A stretch of 64,000 nucleotides of DNA from Pseudomonas sp. B20(2017) (GCF_002113125.1 NZ_NEJP01000009.1:124001-188000), one strand, 5' to 3'; counted from the first letter of the stretch, positions 1 to 8,977 are shown. Numbers and translations are program-made. Notes: generated by a model not told the origin, from the sequence alone.

Positions 1-1
1 A

Positions 2-73
2 ACCGCGAGCTTCCGCCATGCGTTCGTGCGCTGGAGCGGCGTGGCGCCGAGTCAGTTCCGTCCACACGGTTAA
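2..73 (+). CDS. C-terminal end of an AraC-family transcriptional regulator (partial)
   Basis: Only the last 23 codons are inside the window. They read SFRHAFVRWSGVAPSQFR followed by PHG and a stop, which is the typical end of the second helix-turn-helix of AraC/XylS regulators (F-x-R-x-F-x-R-x-x-G-x-x-P-x-x-F/Y-R). Its target cannot be read from this piece. Because it lies just upstream of, and in the same direction as, the acetylpolyamine amidohydrolase gene it may control polyamine genes, but this is inference. Confidence 0.75.
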   Translation, partial: TASFRHAFVRWSGVAPSQFRPHG

Positions 74-205
74 ACCGTCCAGGGGCGATATCAGGTCAGC
101 ATTTTTGGCCACATCGATCCCCTTTTGGCCTCTCTGGCCGTTCTCCGATTCGCTCCGCGCCGCAACACTGGGATCAACCGAATCAGCCCCTGCGGAGAAC
201 AACAA

Positions 206-1231
206 ATGCTGACGATCTACTCTGACGATCACCACCTGCACCATGGCCGCTGCGAATTGATCGACGGGCAACTCAAGCCTTGCTTCGAGATGCCGTCGCG
301 CGCCGACCACGTGCTGCAACGGGTAAAACATCAAAACCTCGGCCCGGTCGAGGCGCCGAAGGATTTCGGCCTCGGGCCGATCGAGCGCATCCACAGCCGC
401 GACTACCTCGACTTCTTCAAAGGCGCCTGGGCGCGCTGGACCGAATTCAACACCGACGGCGACTTGCTGCCTTACACCTGGCCGGCGCGCACCTTGCGCC
501 AGGTCAAACCGACCAGCCTGCACGGCCAGCTCGGCTATTACAGCTTCGACGGTGGCGCACCGATCACCGCCGGCACCTGGCAAGCGGCGTACAGCGCGGC
601 GCAAGTGGCGCTGACCGCACAAGCGGAAATCCAGCGCGGCGCCCGGGGTGCCTTCGCCCTGTGCCGTCCGCCGGGACACCACGCCGCCGGCGATTTGATG
701 GGCGGTTATTGCTACCTCAACAACGCCGCCATCGCCGCTCAGGCATTTCTCGATCAGGGCCACAAGAAGGTCGCGATCCTCGACGTCGACTACCACCATG
801 GCAACGGCACCCAATCGATTTTCTACGAGCGCAACGACGTGCTGTTCACCTCGATCCACGGCCACCCGGAAGCGGAGTTCCCGTTCTTCCTCGGCTACGA
901 AGACGAGCGCGGCGAAGGCGCCGGCGAAGGCTTCAACTTCAACTATCCGCTGCCGGCCGGTTCCGGCTGGGATGTCTGGAGCGCGGCGCTGGATCAGGCC
1001 TGCCAGGAGATCGACAACTACGGTGCCGACATCATCGTCGTGTCGCTGGGTGTCGATACCTTCAAGGACGACCCGATCTCGCAGTTCAAGCTCGACAGCC
1101 CCGATTACCTGGCGATGGGCAAGCGCATCGCGGCTCTCGGCAAACCGACCCTGTTCGTCATGGAAGGTGGCTACGCGGTGGAAGAAATCGGCATCAACGC
1201 GGTGAACGTGCTTGAAGGTTTCGAACAATGA
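206..1231 (+). CDS. aphA: Acetylpolyamine amidohydrolase (histone deacetylase family)
   Basis: Predicted 341-residue zinc-dependent deacetylase that removes acetyl groups from acetylated polyamines such as N-acetylputrescine or acetylcadaverine, in the cytoplasm. The class I/II HDAC fold signature is present: PPGHHA near residue 157 (tandem His of the charge relay), GGYCYLNN, then ILDVDYHHGNGT near 191-202 carrying the zinc-binding Asp and His, and GVDTFKDDP plus EGGY near the C-terminus. The ATG at 206 begins MLTIYSDDH as in the bacterial polyamine deacetylases; an upstream in-frame ATG at 125 adds unrelated residues and is disfavoured. It overlaps the next gene by 4 bases (ATGA). The pairing with a polyamine-binding protein is the same as the P. 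aeruginosa aphA neighbourhood. Confidence 0.93.
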   Translation: MLTIYSDDHHLHHGRCELIDGQLKPCFEMPSRADHVLQRVKHQNLGPVEAPKDFGLGPIERIHSRDYLDFFKGAWARWTEFNTDGDLLPYTWPARTLRQVKPTSLHGQLGYYSFDGGAPITAGTWQAAYSAAQVALTAQAEIQRGARGAFALCRPPGHHAAGDLMGGYCYLNNAAIAAQAFLDQGHKKVAILDVDYHHGNGTQSIFYERNDVLFTSIHGHPEAEFPFFLGYEDERGEGAGEGFNFNYPLPAGSGWDVWSAALDQACQEIDNYGADIIVVSLGVDTFKDDPISQFKLDSPDYLAMGKRIAALGKPTLFVMEGGYAVEEIGINAVNVLEGFEQ

Positions 1232-2328
1232 GCAGACTCAAGCACTTCATCGCGCCAGCGTTGTGCGCAGCGTTGCTGAGCAGCGGCGCCCACGCGGAAG
1301 AACGCACCCTGCGTGTCTACAACTGGTTTGACTACATCACCCCCAAGGCACTGGAAGATTTCAAGGCGCAGAACAGCCAGACCAAACTGGTCTACGACAT
1401 CTTCGACACCAACGAAGCGCTGGAGGCCAAACTGCTGACCGGCAACTCCGGCTATGACGTGGTGGTGCCGTCCAACGTGTTCCTCGCCAAGCAGATCGAG
1501 GCCGGGGTGTTCCAGCCGCTGGATCGCAGCCAGTTGCCGAACTGGAACCACCTCGACCCGAAACTGATGAAGCTGATCGAGGCCAACGATCCGGGCAACA
1601 AGTTCGCCGTGCCGTACATGTACGGCACCATCCTGATCGGCTTCAACCCGGCCAAAGTCAAGGCGGCTTTGGGGGACAACGCGCCGGTGGACAGCTGGGA
1701 TCTGATCTTCAAGGAGGAGAACATCAGCAAGCTCAAGCAGTGCGGCGTCGCCCTGCTCGACTCACCGTCGGAGATCCTGCCGCTGGCCCTGCAACACCTC
1801 GGCCTGGATCCCAACAGCAAGAACCCGGCGGACTACGCCAAGGCCGAAGCCTTGCTGATGAAGATTCGCCCGTACGTGACCTATTTCCATTCGTCCAAGT
1901 ACATGGCCGACATTGCCAACGGTGACATCTGCGTTGCGGTCGGCTATTCAGGCAGCTTCTCGCAAGCGGCCAACCGCGCCAAGGAAGCGAAGAACGGCGT
2001 AGTGGTGGACATGCGCCTGCCGAAAGAAGGCGCGCCGATCTGGTTCGACATGCTCGCCATCCCCAAAGACGCGAAGAACCCGCAGGACGCCTACACCTTC
2101 GTCAACTACCTGCTGCAACCGCAGGTGATTGCGCCGGTCAGCGATTTTGTCGGTTATCCGAACCCGAACAAGGACGCCACCGAACTTGTCGACCCGGCGA
2201 TCCGCAACAATCCGAATCTGTATCCCACCGATGCGGCGATGAATACGCTCTACACCCTGCAACCATTGCCGCGTGATGCGGAACGGGCACGCACGCGGGC
2301 GTGGACGAAGATCAAATCCGGCACCTGA
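1228..2328 (+). CDS. Periplasmic polyamine (spermidine/putrescine) ABC transporter substrate-binding protein, PotD/PotF family
   Basis: A 366-residue secreted protein with a Sec signal peptide (cleavage likely after SSGAHA, residue 23). The mature protein opens with TLRVYNWFDYITPKALEDF, the hallmark of PotD/PotF proteins, and keeps the YDVVVPSN and FAVPYMYGT segments that line the polyamine cleft. No permease or ATPase genes follow, so it either feeds a transporter encoded elsewhere or acts as an accessory binding protein. Translational overlap with the deacetylase (ATGA) suggests that acetylated or free polyamines are taken up and then deacetylated. Exact ligand is not determinable here. A hairpin terminator follows directly. 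Confidence 0.93.
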   Translation: MSRLKHFIAPALCAALLSSGAHAEERTLRVYNWFDYITPKALEDFKAQNSQTKLVYDIFDTNEALEAKLLTGNSGYDVVVPSNVFLAKQIEAGVFQPLDRSQLPNWNHLDPKLMKLIEANDPGNKFAVPYMYGTILIGFNPAKVKAALGDNAPVDSWDLIFKEENISKLKQCGVALLDSPSEILPLALQHLGLDPNSKNPADYAKAEALLMKIRPYVTYFHSSKYMADIANGDICVAVGYSGSFSQAANRAKEAKNGVVVDMRLPKEGAPIWFDMLAIPKDAKNPQDAYTFVNYLLQPQVIAPVSDFVGYPNPNKDATELVDPAIRNNPNLYPTDAAMNTLYTLQPLPRDAERARTRAWTKIKSGT

Positions 2329-2346
2329 AACCTGCTCATCCAACCC

Positions 2347-2368
2347 AGACCCGCCCCGGCGGGTCTTT
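2347..2368 (+). terminator. Rho-independent terminator after the polyamine-binding gene
   Basis: AGACCCGC, loop CCCG, GCGGGTCT, then TT. It sits 18 bases after the stop codon of the binding protein and between two convergent genes; the T-run is short. Confidence 0.7.
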
Positions 2369-2387
2369 GGATATCGGAGCTCCGTCT

Positions 2388-3941
2388 TCACTCACCCCAG
2401 GCTTGCCGCAAACGGGCCAGGGCCGACTCGATCGCCGGCTCCGGCACCGCGGCAAAGCCCAGCACCAGACCGGCGCGCTGATCGATCGGCGTCGTCGAGT
2501 CCGGCAGCCAGTATTTGCTCAAGCCATGGACTTCCACCTCGACGCTGGCGGCCTGCTCGATCAATTGTTGTTCGCGGGCCACGCTATCGACTGCCACCGT
2601 GAGATGCAGTCCCGCCGACACGGCCGGCAGATCGCCAACTCCCGCCAATCCGTGTGGCCATCCGTTGATCAGGGCGTTACGCCGACTCAGGGCTGCCCGG
2701 CGCATCCGCCGGATGTGCCGCTGGAAGTGCCCGGCCGCCATGAACTCGGCCATCACCGCTTGAGTACTCACTTCGGAATGCCGGACATCCACCGCGCGCC
2801 GCTGCGCAAAGGCTTCCACCAGTCCCGGTGGCAACACCAGATAACCCAGGCGCAGCGCCGGGAACGCGACTTTGCCAAAAGTGCCGACATACAACACCCG
2901 ACCCTGACGGTCGAGTGCAGCCAGCGGGGCCAATGGCGCGCCGGTGTAGCGATACTCGCCGTCGTAGTCGTCCTCGACGATCCAGCCGCCGGTGCGCTCG
3001 GCCCAAGCCAGCAGTTCCAGGCGTCGCGCCAGGCTCATCACTACCCCGGTCGGGTATTGATGAGACGGCGTGACATAAGCCACCCGGCAATCTTCGGCGG
3101 CCGCCAGTGCCGCACAGTCGATACCCTCTTCATCCACGGCAATGCCATGCAATCGGCCACCGGCCAGCGCGAACGCATGACCCGCAGCGCGATACCCAGG
3201 GTTCTCGATGCCCACGCCGGCGCCCGGCTCCACCAGCAACTGTGCACAAAGGCTGATTCCCTGTTGCGCGCCACTGGTGATCACAATTTGCTCAGCGGAG
3301 CACTGCATGCCGCGCGAACTGCGCAGATAAGCGGCGATCAGACCGCGCAGGCGCGCATCACCCGCCGGGTCGCCGTAACACAGTTGCTGTAAATCGGGTT
3401 TGCGCCAGAACGCCGCGTTCAGCTTGGCCCAGACGTCGAACGGGAACAGATCGAATGCCGGAACACCGACCCGGAATGCTCGCGGCGGACCGCTTGGTGG
3501 CATCGGCAAATGGTTCTGCTCAAGCCGCTTCAATGCACCGCTGTGGATAACTTTGCTGGATAAATCCCCAGTGGAATTGACCGAAATTGTGGATAAGGTT
3601 GTGGGTAAGCCTGTTGAAAACCCTGTGGATATTTTTGTGGATAATTTTTCCGCTGGCGTCACCGATTGCGGCAACTGCGCCACATAAGTGCCGTCCCCGA
3701 CCCGGCCTTCAATGAAACCTTCGGCATACAGCTGATCGTAGGCACGCACCACACTGTTGCGGGAAATCCCCAACGCTGTCGCCAGATCGCGACTGGCCGG
3801 CAGGCGCGTGCCGCTGGCCAGGCGCCCATCGAGCACCCGCAGGCGCAAGGCCTGGTAGAGCTGACGGCTCAGGCCTTTGCGGCGGTCGAGTTCGATACCG
3901 GCAGGGTTGAACGGCAGCGACAGCGTGGTCGAATCGGGCAT
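2388..3941 (-). CDS. MocR-family regulator (GntR winged helix fused to PLP aminotransferase-like domain)
   Basis: 517 residues. Residues about 22-88 form a GntR winged helix (LSRQLYQALRLRVLDG, then LPASRDLATALGISRNSV). Residues about 140-510 form a class I aminotransferase fold used as an effector-sensing domain, with VEDDYDGEYRY and GTFGK near residue 355 providing the PLP-binding Asp and Lys. Family members such as PdxR, GabR and TauR sense PLP or amino compounds. The linker (about 92-135) is unusually long and built of tetrapeptide repeats (LSTK, ISTG, FSTG, LPTT, LSTI) encoded by a 12-base repeat, see the separate entry. It is divergent from a PaiB-like gene and an acetyltransferase pair, which are its probable targets. 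Confidence 0.92.
   Translation of the reverse strand: MPDSTTLSLPFNPAGIELDRRKGLSRQLYQALRLRVLDGRLASGTRLPASRDLATALGISRNSVVRAYDQLYAEGFIEGRVGDGTYVAQLPQSVTPAEKLSTKISTGFSTGLPTTLSTISVNSTGDLSSKVIHSGALKRLEQNHLPMPPSGPPRAFRVGVPAFDLFPFDVWAKLNAAFWRKPDLQQLCYGDPAGDARLRGLIAAYLRSSRGMQCSAEQIVITSGAQQGISLCAQLLVEPGAGVGIENPGYRAAGHAFALAGGRLHGIAVDEEGIDCAALAAAEDCRVAYVTPSHQYPTGVVMSLARRLELLAWAERTGGWIVEDDYDGEYRYTGAPLAPLAALDRQGRVLYVGTFGKVAFPALRLGYLVLPPGLVEAFAQRRAVDVRHSEVSTQAVMAEFMAAGHFQRHIRRMRRAALSRRNALINGWPHGLAGVGDLPAVSAGLHLTVAVDSVAREQQLIEQAASVEVEVHGLSKYWLPDSTTPIDQRAGLVLGFAAVPEPAIESALARLRQAWGE
3542..3647. repeat. 12-bp tandem repeat rich in DnaA-box-like TGTGGATAA sites
   Basis: Five units spaced exactly 12 bases start at 3588, 3600, 3612, 3624 and 3636: TGTGGATAA, TGTGGGTAA, TGTTGAAAA, TGTGGATAT, TGTGGATAA. 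A further perfect TGTGGATAA is at 3542-3550 and a degenerate copy follows it. The reverse complement TTATCCACA equals the DnaA box consensus. The array lies in the MocR linker coding region; the copy at 3542 is read in a different frame from the others, so the shared element is a DNA sequence and not only a peptide repeat. It also brings in several TTA leucine codons, rare in Pseudomonas. Confidence 0.8.
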
Positions 3942-3958
3942 GACAATGGACCTATGAA

Positions 3959-3991
3959 ATTGGTCATCAATGGCTCTTACAACAGACCAAT
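3959..3991. promoter_or_regulatory. Inverted repeat in the MocR/PaiB divergent promoter
   Basis: ATTGGTC at 3959-3965 and GACCAAT at 3985-3991 are perfect inverted repeats separated by 19 bases, placed between the divergent MocR-type and PaiB-like start codons. MocR regulators usually bind spaced repeats in the promoter they share with a divergent target, so this is a candidate operator. Not experimentally supported here. Confidence 0.45.
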
Positions 3992-4033
3992 AGCCTGCCT
4001 ACGATGCAGCCATTCGCCAAGGAAATTTTCTCC

Positions 4034-4657
4034 ATGTACACACCCCGCGCCTTTGCCATCGACGACTTGTCCCAACTGCACGAACTGATCCTCGCCACCC
4101 GCCTCGCCATTCTGGTCACCCACGGCGAACAAGGCTTGCAGGCCAGTCATGTGCCGGTGTTGCTGCATCGCGAACAAGGTCCGAACGGCACGCTGTACGG
4201 GCATCTGGCCAAGGCGAATCCGCAGTGGAAAGACCTGCGTGACGGCGCCGAGGCCATGCTGATTTTTCCCGGTGCCGATGCCTATGTCAGCCCGGGCTTT
4301 TACCCGAGCAAGGCCGAGCACGGCAAAGTCGTGCCGACCTGGAACTACGTCGCCGTGCACGCCTACGGTCACGCCGAAACTTTCAGCGACGGTGGTCGCC
4401 TGCTGGACATCGTCAGCACTCTCACCAATCGCCATGAAGCGGGCCGCGCCCAGCCCTGGTCGGTGGATGATGCCCCGGCCGATTACATCGACGGCATGCT
4501 CAAGGCCATCGTCGGGTTCGCCATTCCGATCGACCGCCTCGAAGGCAAACGCAAGCTCAGCCAGAACCGCAGCGCCGAAGATATCGCCGGCGTGCGCGAA
4601 GGCCTGGCCGCCAGCCCCGACATCAACGATCAAACCCTCGCTCACTTGATGCGTTAA
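4034..4657 (+). CDS. PaiB-like FMN-binding negative regulator / flavin-binding protein
   Basis: 207 residues. Begins MYTPRAFAIDDLSQLHELI and contains the PaiB-family segments VLLHREQG, GHLAKANPQW and YGHA, typical of the FMN-binding split-barrel fold; the C-terminal part has KLSQNRSAEDIAGV, also seen in the family. B. subtilis PaiB was described as a negative regulator of degradative enzymes and sporulation next to the acetyltransferase PaiA; the biochemical role in Pseudomonas is not settled. The ATG at 4034 is chosen over 4004 because AAGGAAA lies at a suitable distance and the family starts at this residue. It heads a run with two GNAT acetyltransferases, echoing the paiA/paiB pairing. Confidence 0.85.
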   Translation: MYTPRAFAIDDLSQLHELILATRLAILVTHGEQGLQASHVPVLLHREQGPNGTLYGHLAKANPQWKDLRDGAEAMLIFPGADAYVSPGFYPSKAEHGKVVPTWNYVAVHAYGHAETFSDGGRLLDIVSTLTNRHEAGRAQPWSVDDAPADYIDGMLKAIVGFAIPIDRLEGKRKLSQNRSAEDIAGVREGLAASPDINDQTLAHLMR

Positions 4658-4667
4658 GGAAGTCACC

Positions 4668-5114
4668 ATGAGTCAGATCGACATCCGTCCGGTCAGCGCC
4701 GCCGATCACGCGGCCTGGCTGCCGCTGTGGCAGGCCTACCTGCGCTTCTACAACACTGAATTGCCAGACGCCGTCAGCCAAAGCACCTGGCAGCGCTTTC
4801 TCGACCCGAACGAACCGACCCACGCCGCCCTCGCCTGGGCCGACGGCAAAGCGGTGGGCATGGTGCACTTCATCTACCATCGTTCGAACTGGAGCATCGA
4901 GAACTCTTGCTACCTGCAAGACCTGCTGGTGGAACCGCAAACCCGTGGCACCGGCGTCGGTCGCCTGCTGATCGAACACGTTTACGCCACCGCCAAGGCG
5001 GACGGTTGCTGCAAGGTGCACTGGCTGACCCACGAAACCAACGCCACCGCGATCCAGCTCTACGAGCGCATCGCCGAGCGCCCGGGTTTCATCCAGTTTC
5101 GCAAAGCCATTTAA
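4668..5114 (+). CDS. GNAT-family N-acetyltransferase
   Basis: 148 residues, a single GNAT domain. LQDLLVEPQTRGTGVGRLLI near residues 84-103 is motif A with the acetyl-CoA pyrophosphate loop (R-G-x-G-x-G), followed by WLTHETNATAIQLYER (motif B). The substrate is unknown; the family acetylates amines of small molecules or proteins. It lies 10 bases after the PaiB-like gene, with GGAAG before the ATG, so the two are likely cotranscribed. Confidence 0.88.
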   Translation: MSQIDIRPVSAADHAAWLPLWQAYLRFYNTELPDAVSQSTWQRFLDPNEPTHAALAWADGKAVGMVHFIYHRSNWSIENSCYLQDLLVEPQTRGTGVGRLLIEHVYATAKADGCCKVHWLTHETNATAIQLYERIAERPGFIQFRKAI

Positions 5115-5126
5115 GGAGCCCTGCCC

Positions 5127-5798
5127 ATGACGACTTCACTTGCCGACTGGAAAGGCGTACCAGCCCCGTCGACCACCCTGATCGAAGGCCGCTTCATCCG
5201 CCTGGAAAAACTCGACCCGGCACGCCACGGCGACGACCTGTTCAATGCCCTGCAAGGCCCCGGCGCCGACCCGAAACTCTGGGATTACTTGCCCTACGGC
5301 CCGTTTCCGGAGCGCAGCGCCTTCAATGACTGGCTCAACAACCACGCCGCCCACAGCGACCCGTATTTCTTCAGCGTCATTGACCGCGCCAGCGGCCAGG
5401 TGCAAGGCGTCCTCAGCCTGATGTCGATCGTCCCGGCCCAGGGCCGCATCGAAATCGGCCACGTCACCTTCGGCGCCCCGATGCAGCGCTCGCCGAAAAG
5501 CACCGAGGCGGTCTACCTGTTGGCCAAGGAATCCTTCGCCCTCGGCTATCGCCGCCTCGAATGGAAATGCAACAACGGCAACGCCCGCTCCAAATACGCG
5601 GCCGAGAGGTTGGGCTTCAGCTTCGAAGGCGTGTTCCGTCAACACATGGTTGTGAAAGGCCAGAACCGCGATACCGCGTGGTACTCGATTCTGGACTCGG
5701 AATGGCCGGCGATTGCGGCGGGGTTCGAACGCTGGTTGAGCGATGAGAATCAGACGGCGGAGGGGCAGGTGAAGGGATTGGTTGAGTGCCGCGGTTGA
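5127..5798 (+). CDS. GNAT-family N-acetyltransferase, RimJ/RimL type
   Basis: 223 residues. It shows the RimL/YoaA-type GNAT layout: N-terminal LIEGRFIRLEKLDP, central GRIEIGHVTFGAPMQRSP in place of the usual Q/R-G-x-G loop, and WKCNNGNARSKYAAERLGF (the N-x-x-S-x-x-x-x-E/A-x-LGF signature). Proteins of this type acetylate amino acids, N-termini or antibiotics; nothing here fixes the substrate. The gene starts 12 bases after the preceding GNAT gene, with an AAGGAG ribosome site. Confidence 0.87.
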   Translation: MTTSLADWKGVPAPSTTLIEGRFIRLEKLDPARHGDDLFNALQGPGADPKLWDYLPYGPFPERSAFNDWLNNHAAHSDPYFFSVIDRASGQVQGVLSLMSIVPAQGRIEIGHVTFGAPMQRSPKSTEAVYLLAKESFALGYRRLEWKCNNGNARSKYAAERLGFSFEGVFRQHMVVKGQNRDTAWYSILDSEWPAIAAGFERWLSDENQTAEGQVKGLVECRG

Positions 5799-6019
5799 GC
5801 CAGTGAACGTAAAAGAGCGCAGCCTGTGGCATCTCGTTCAAGCGATGTCCAAGGCTGCGATTTCGGCTCTGCATCACCGTCGGATCTGCAATGAATTGCA
5901 GATGAATGTCCAAATCTGAGGCCTGAACTGCAAAAGAATGCACATAGGCCGTACATCATTCTGTAAAAACCCTCCGCTATACAGGACGCCCCGCTTATAA
6001 CAAAAAGGACGTTCTCCCC

Positions 6020-8977
6020 ATGCCCTTCCCGCCGCAGCGCCTGTCGTTTGCCATTGCCCTGCTGATCGCCACCAGTGCCGCCCACGGCAAGACCGTGCAG
6101 ATCGACACCGCCACCACTGCGTCGCAGACACTGGGCGGTAGCGACACCCTGACGATTTCGACACCGGGCAGCATCACCAACAGCGGCAAGGCTGTCAGCC
6201 TGAAGGACAAGACCAGCGGTGCCGGTGTGATCATCGACAATTCGGGGAAGATCATCTCCACGGGCGGCCGGGCCATCGACAGCAGCGGCGACCTGACCCA
6301 GGCGCGCAACTACGCGATCTACAACCGCAGCAGCGGGCAAATTCTCGGCTCCAACGATGCGATTCGCATCGACAGCAACTTCGCCAGCGGCAGCCTGTTG
6401 ATCGACAACAGCGGCACCATTCGCTCGACCACAGGCCAAGGCCTGGATCTGGATGCGTTGCGCAGCGACGGGGTGAAAACCACGATCATCAACCGCGCGG
6501 GCGGGCTGATTCGTGGCGACGCCAGCGACGGTATGAAGACCGGCGCCAATGCGACCATCAGCAACTACGGGGAGATTTCCACCGGTGACTCGCACAACGC
6601 TGATCAGAAGTTCGACGGCATCGATATCGACAGTGCAACCGGCGTCACCGTGACCAACTACGGCGTGATTTCCGGTGGACGCCACGGAATCACCACCGAC
6701 CTCGGTGCGACGCTGGTCAACTACGGGCAGATCACCGGGCGCAACGGCTCTGGATTCGGTTCCGATGGCGATGGCACAGTGATCAACCACGGCACCATCA
6801 CTGGTGCGTATTCCGGGTTGCAACCGAATGGCGACGGCGACGGCGTGGACATCGACAAGATTGCCCACATTGAAAACTATGGCACCATTCAGGGCGTCGG
6901 CGCCGGCGGTGTGGACAAGGGTGGCTTCGCCAATGGCAGTGAAGGTATTGCTCTGGGCGGCGGCTACATCCTCAACGCCAAAGACGCCCTGATCAGCGGC
7001 GCCAACAGCGCCATTCTGGTGGACGACGGCAGCGGCGGTTCGGGGCTGGCGGCCACCACGCTGGAGAACTACGGCACCATCCAGGGCCTCGATGGTTTCG
7101 GCGTGAAGTTCGTCGGCGAGTTCGCCGACAACGTGATCAACGGCGGCAACATCAGCGGCAGCAACGGCTTGGCGCTGGGCCTGGGCGGTGGCAACGACAG
7201 CCTGACCCTGCGCAGCGGTAGCCGCTTCGTCGGTACGGTCGATGGCGGCAACGGTTATGACCGCGTAGTGATGGACGATGCAGCGGGCGGCAGCTTCGGT
7301 GCGAGCCGCAACTTTGAATGGCTGGAAGTCAAACAAGGCGCCTGGACACTGACCGGCAGCGGCGACTTCAGCGACGGCGGTGCCGTGCGCAACGGCGCCA
7401 CTCTGGTCAACCAGGGCGGCATCGCCGGCAATCTGACCGTGGACGCCGGTGGTGTGTATGCCGGCGGCGGGGCGGTGGGCGGCCTCAACGTCAATGGCAC
7501 GTTGCGCACCGACACCCGCCTCGGCACCGCGACCATCGTGCACGACTTGAACATGAGTAGCGCATCCACGCTTGCCTACGGCGTCAACGCCGATGGCAGC
7601 AGCGCACCGGTCCAGGTCGGCGGCACGGCCAACCTCAACGGCGCAACGCTGGCGGTCAATCCCGGCAGCGGCACTTATCCGTGGCAGAGCCATTACACGG
7701 TGCTGCAGGCTGCGCGGGTCAACGGCACATTCGGCGCGGTCACCAGCGACTACGCGTTCCTCACGCCGACCCTCGCTTACACGCCAACACAGGTCGACCT
7801 GACTTACACCCGCAATGACGTGGCGTTCAATGAGTTCGCTGCCACCGGCAACGGCAGTAACGCCGCCAACAGCCTGGCCTCGATCGGCAAGAACAATGCG
7901 CTGTACAACGCCCTGCTCAACACCACTCAAAGCAGTGCCGGCGCGGCCATCGAGCAACTGGCCGGCGCCAGCAACGCCAACCTGACCAGCGCCACCCTCG
8001 GAGCCAGCAGCCAGGTCGGTAGCAGCATGCTCTCGGCGATGCAGAAAATGGGGGGCAGCCCAGGCTTGATGGTCGGCCTCGATCAGCGTGATACGCCGAT
8101 CCTCGCCGCCAACGGCGTGCCGACCGAAGCGCGAAACCTGAATGATCCGAACGCCCGGGGCCGGCTCTGGCTGCAGGCCATCGGCGGCTACGGCAAGCTC
8201 GATGGCGAACACGGCAGCAGCGGTCTGGAACAACGCACCAAGGGCAGCGTGCTCGGTGCTGACTGGGCACTCAATCCGCAATGGCGTCTGGGCGTGCTCG
8301 GCGGCTACTCGAAGACCGACCTGGACGCCACCGGCGTCGACGGCAATGTCGAGAGCTGGCACGCCGGTGTTTATGCGCTGCATCAAATCGGCCCGTTGGC
8401 CCTGCGCCTCGGTGCGGCGTACAGCGGCCATCAGGGCGAAAGCAAACGCACCATCGCGTTCAACGGTTTCAGTGATCGTCCCAAAGGCGATTACGACGCC
8501 GACAGCCAGCAAGCCTTCGCCGAACTCGGCTACGCCATGGGCACTGGCCGGCTCAGCGCCGAACCGTTCGCCAGCCTCGGCTACCAGCGCTATCACCGCG
8601 ACCGCTATCGGGAAAAGGGCGGCGCGGCGGCCTTGCAGGTCGACAGCCAGACCCAGGACAACTTCAGCAGCACCTTCGGCGTTCGCCTGGCGCACCTCAG
8701 CTCGCTGGGCAATGGCATGAGCCTGACCCCGCGAATGGCCGCCGGCTGGAAGCACACCTACGGCGATGTCAGCAGCTCGACCCGTCAGGCGTTCGTCGTT
8801 GGCGGCACCGCATTCAGCGTCGATGGCAGCTCGCTGGATCGTGACAGCCTCGTACTCGAAGCAGGGCTGGATCTGGGCATTTCCGCGCGGCATACGCTGG
8901 GGCTGGGATACAGCGGCGAGATTGGCAGCAACAGCGGTAATCACGGGTTGATCGGGCAGTGGCAGATGAGTTTTTGA
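6020..8977 (+). CDS. Type V autotransporter with C-terminal outer-membrane beta-barrel
   Basis: 985 residues. A Sec signal peptide (to about AHG, residue 22) is followed by a passenger of about 650 residues built of beta-helix-like repeats (many N-Y/S/H-G-x-I motifs such as NYGTIQ, NSGTIR, NHGTIT, Gly/Asn rich). Residues about 700-985 form the autotransporter barrel: RLWLQAIGGYG, LGADWALNPQW, a series of alternating aromatic strands, and a terminal phenylalanine (QWQMSF) as required for BAM recognition. No protease or esterase catalytic triad was recognised in the passenger, so a role in adhesion or biofilm is inference. The start is supported by AAGGA upstream. The opposite strand is open almost throughout but has no ribosome site or family resemblance. 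Confidence 0.92.
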   Translation: MPFPPQRLSFAIALLIATSAAHGKTVQIDTATTASQTLGGSDTLTISTPGSITNSGKAVSLKDKTSGAGVIIDNSGKIISTGGRAIDSSGDLTQARNYAIYNRSSGQILGSNDAIRIDSNFASGSLLIDNSGTIRSTTGQGLDLDALRSDGVKTTIINRAGGLIRGDASDGMKTGANATISNYGEISTGDSHNADQKFDGIDIDSATGVTVTNYGVISGGRHGITTDLGATLVNYGQITGRNGSGFGSDGDGTVINHGTITGAYSGLQPNGDGDGVDIDKIAHIENYGTIQGVGAGGVDKGGFANGSEGIALGGGYILNAKDALISGANSAILVDDGSGGSGLAATTLENYGTIQGLDGFGVKFVGEFADNVINGGNISGSNGLALGLGGGNDSLTLRSGSRFVGTVDGGNGYDRVVMDDAAGGSFGASRNFEWLEVKQGAWTLTGSGDFSDGGAVRNGATLVNQGGIAGNLTVDAGGVYAGGGAVGGLNVNGTLRTDTRLGTATIVHDLNMSSASTLAYGVNADGSSAPVQVGGTANLNGATLAVNPGSGTYPWQSHYTVLQAARVNGTFGAVTSDYAFLTPTLAYTPTQVDLTYTRNDVAFNEFAATGNGSNAANSLASIGKNNALYNALLNTTQSSAGAAIEQLAGASNANLTSATLGASSQVGSSMLSAMQKMGGSPGLMVGLDQRDTPILAANGVPTEARNLNDPNARGRLWLQAIGGYGKLDGEHGSSGLEQRTKGSVLGADWALNPQWRLGVLGGYSKTDLDATGVDGNVESWHAGVYALHQIGPLALRLGAAYSGHQGESKRTIAFNGFSDRPKGDYDADSQQAFAELGYAMGTGRLSAEPFASLGYQRYHRDRYREKGGAAALQVDSQTQDNFSSTFGVRLAHLSSLGNGMSLTPRMAAGWKHTYGDVSSSTRQAFVVGGTAFSVDGSSLDRDSLVLEAGLDLGISARHTLGLGYSGEIGSNSGNHGLIGQWQMSF

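Noticed and set aside
2301..3392. 363-codon frame opposite the MocR gene
   Set aside because: Shadow frame; the minus strand encodes a complete GntR-aminotransferase protein with catalytic Lys.
5750..8944. 1064-codon open frame on the minus strand opposite the first autotransporter
   Set aside because: It mirrors the codon structure of a GC-rich beta-helix gene, has no ribosome site or recognisable domain, and the plus frame has a signal peptide and barrel.
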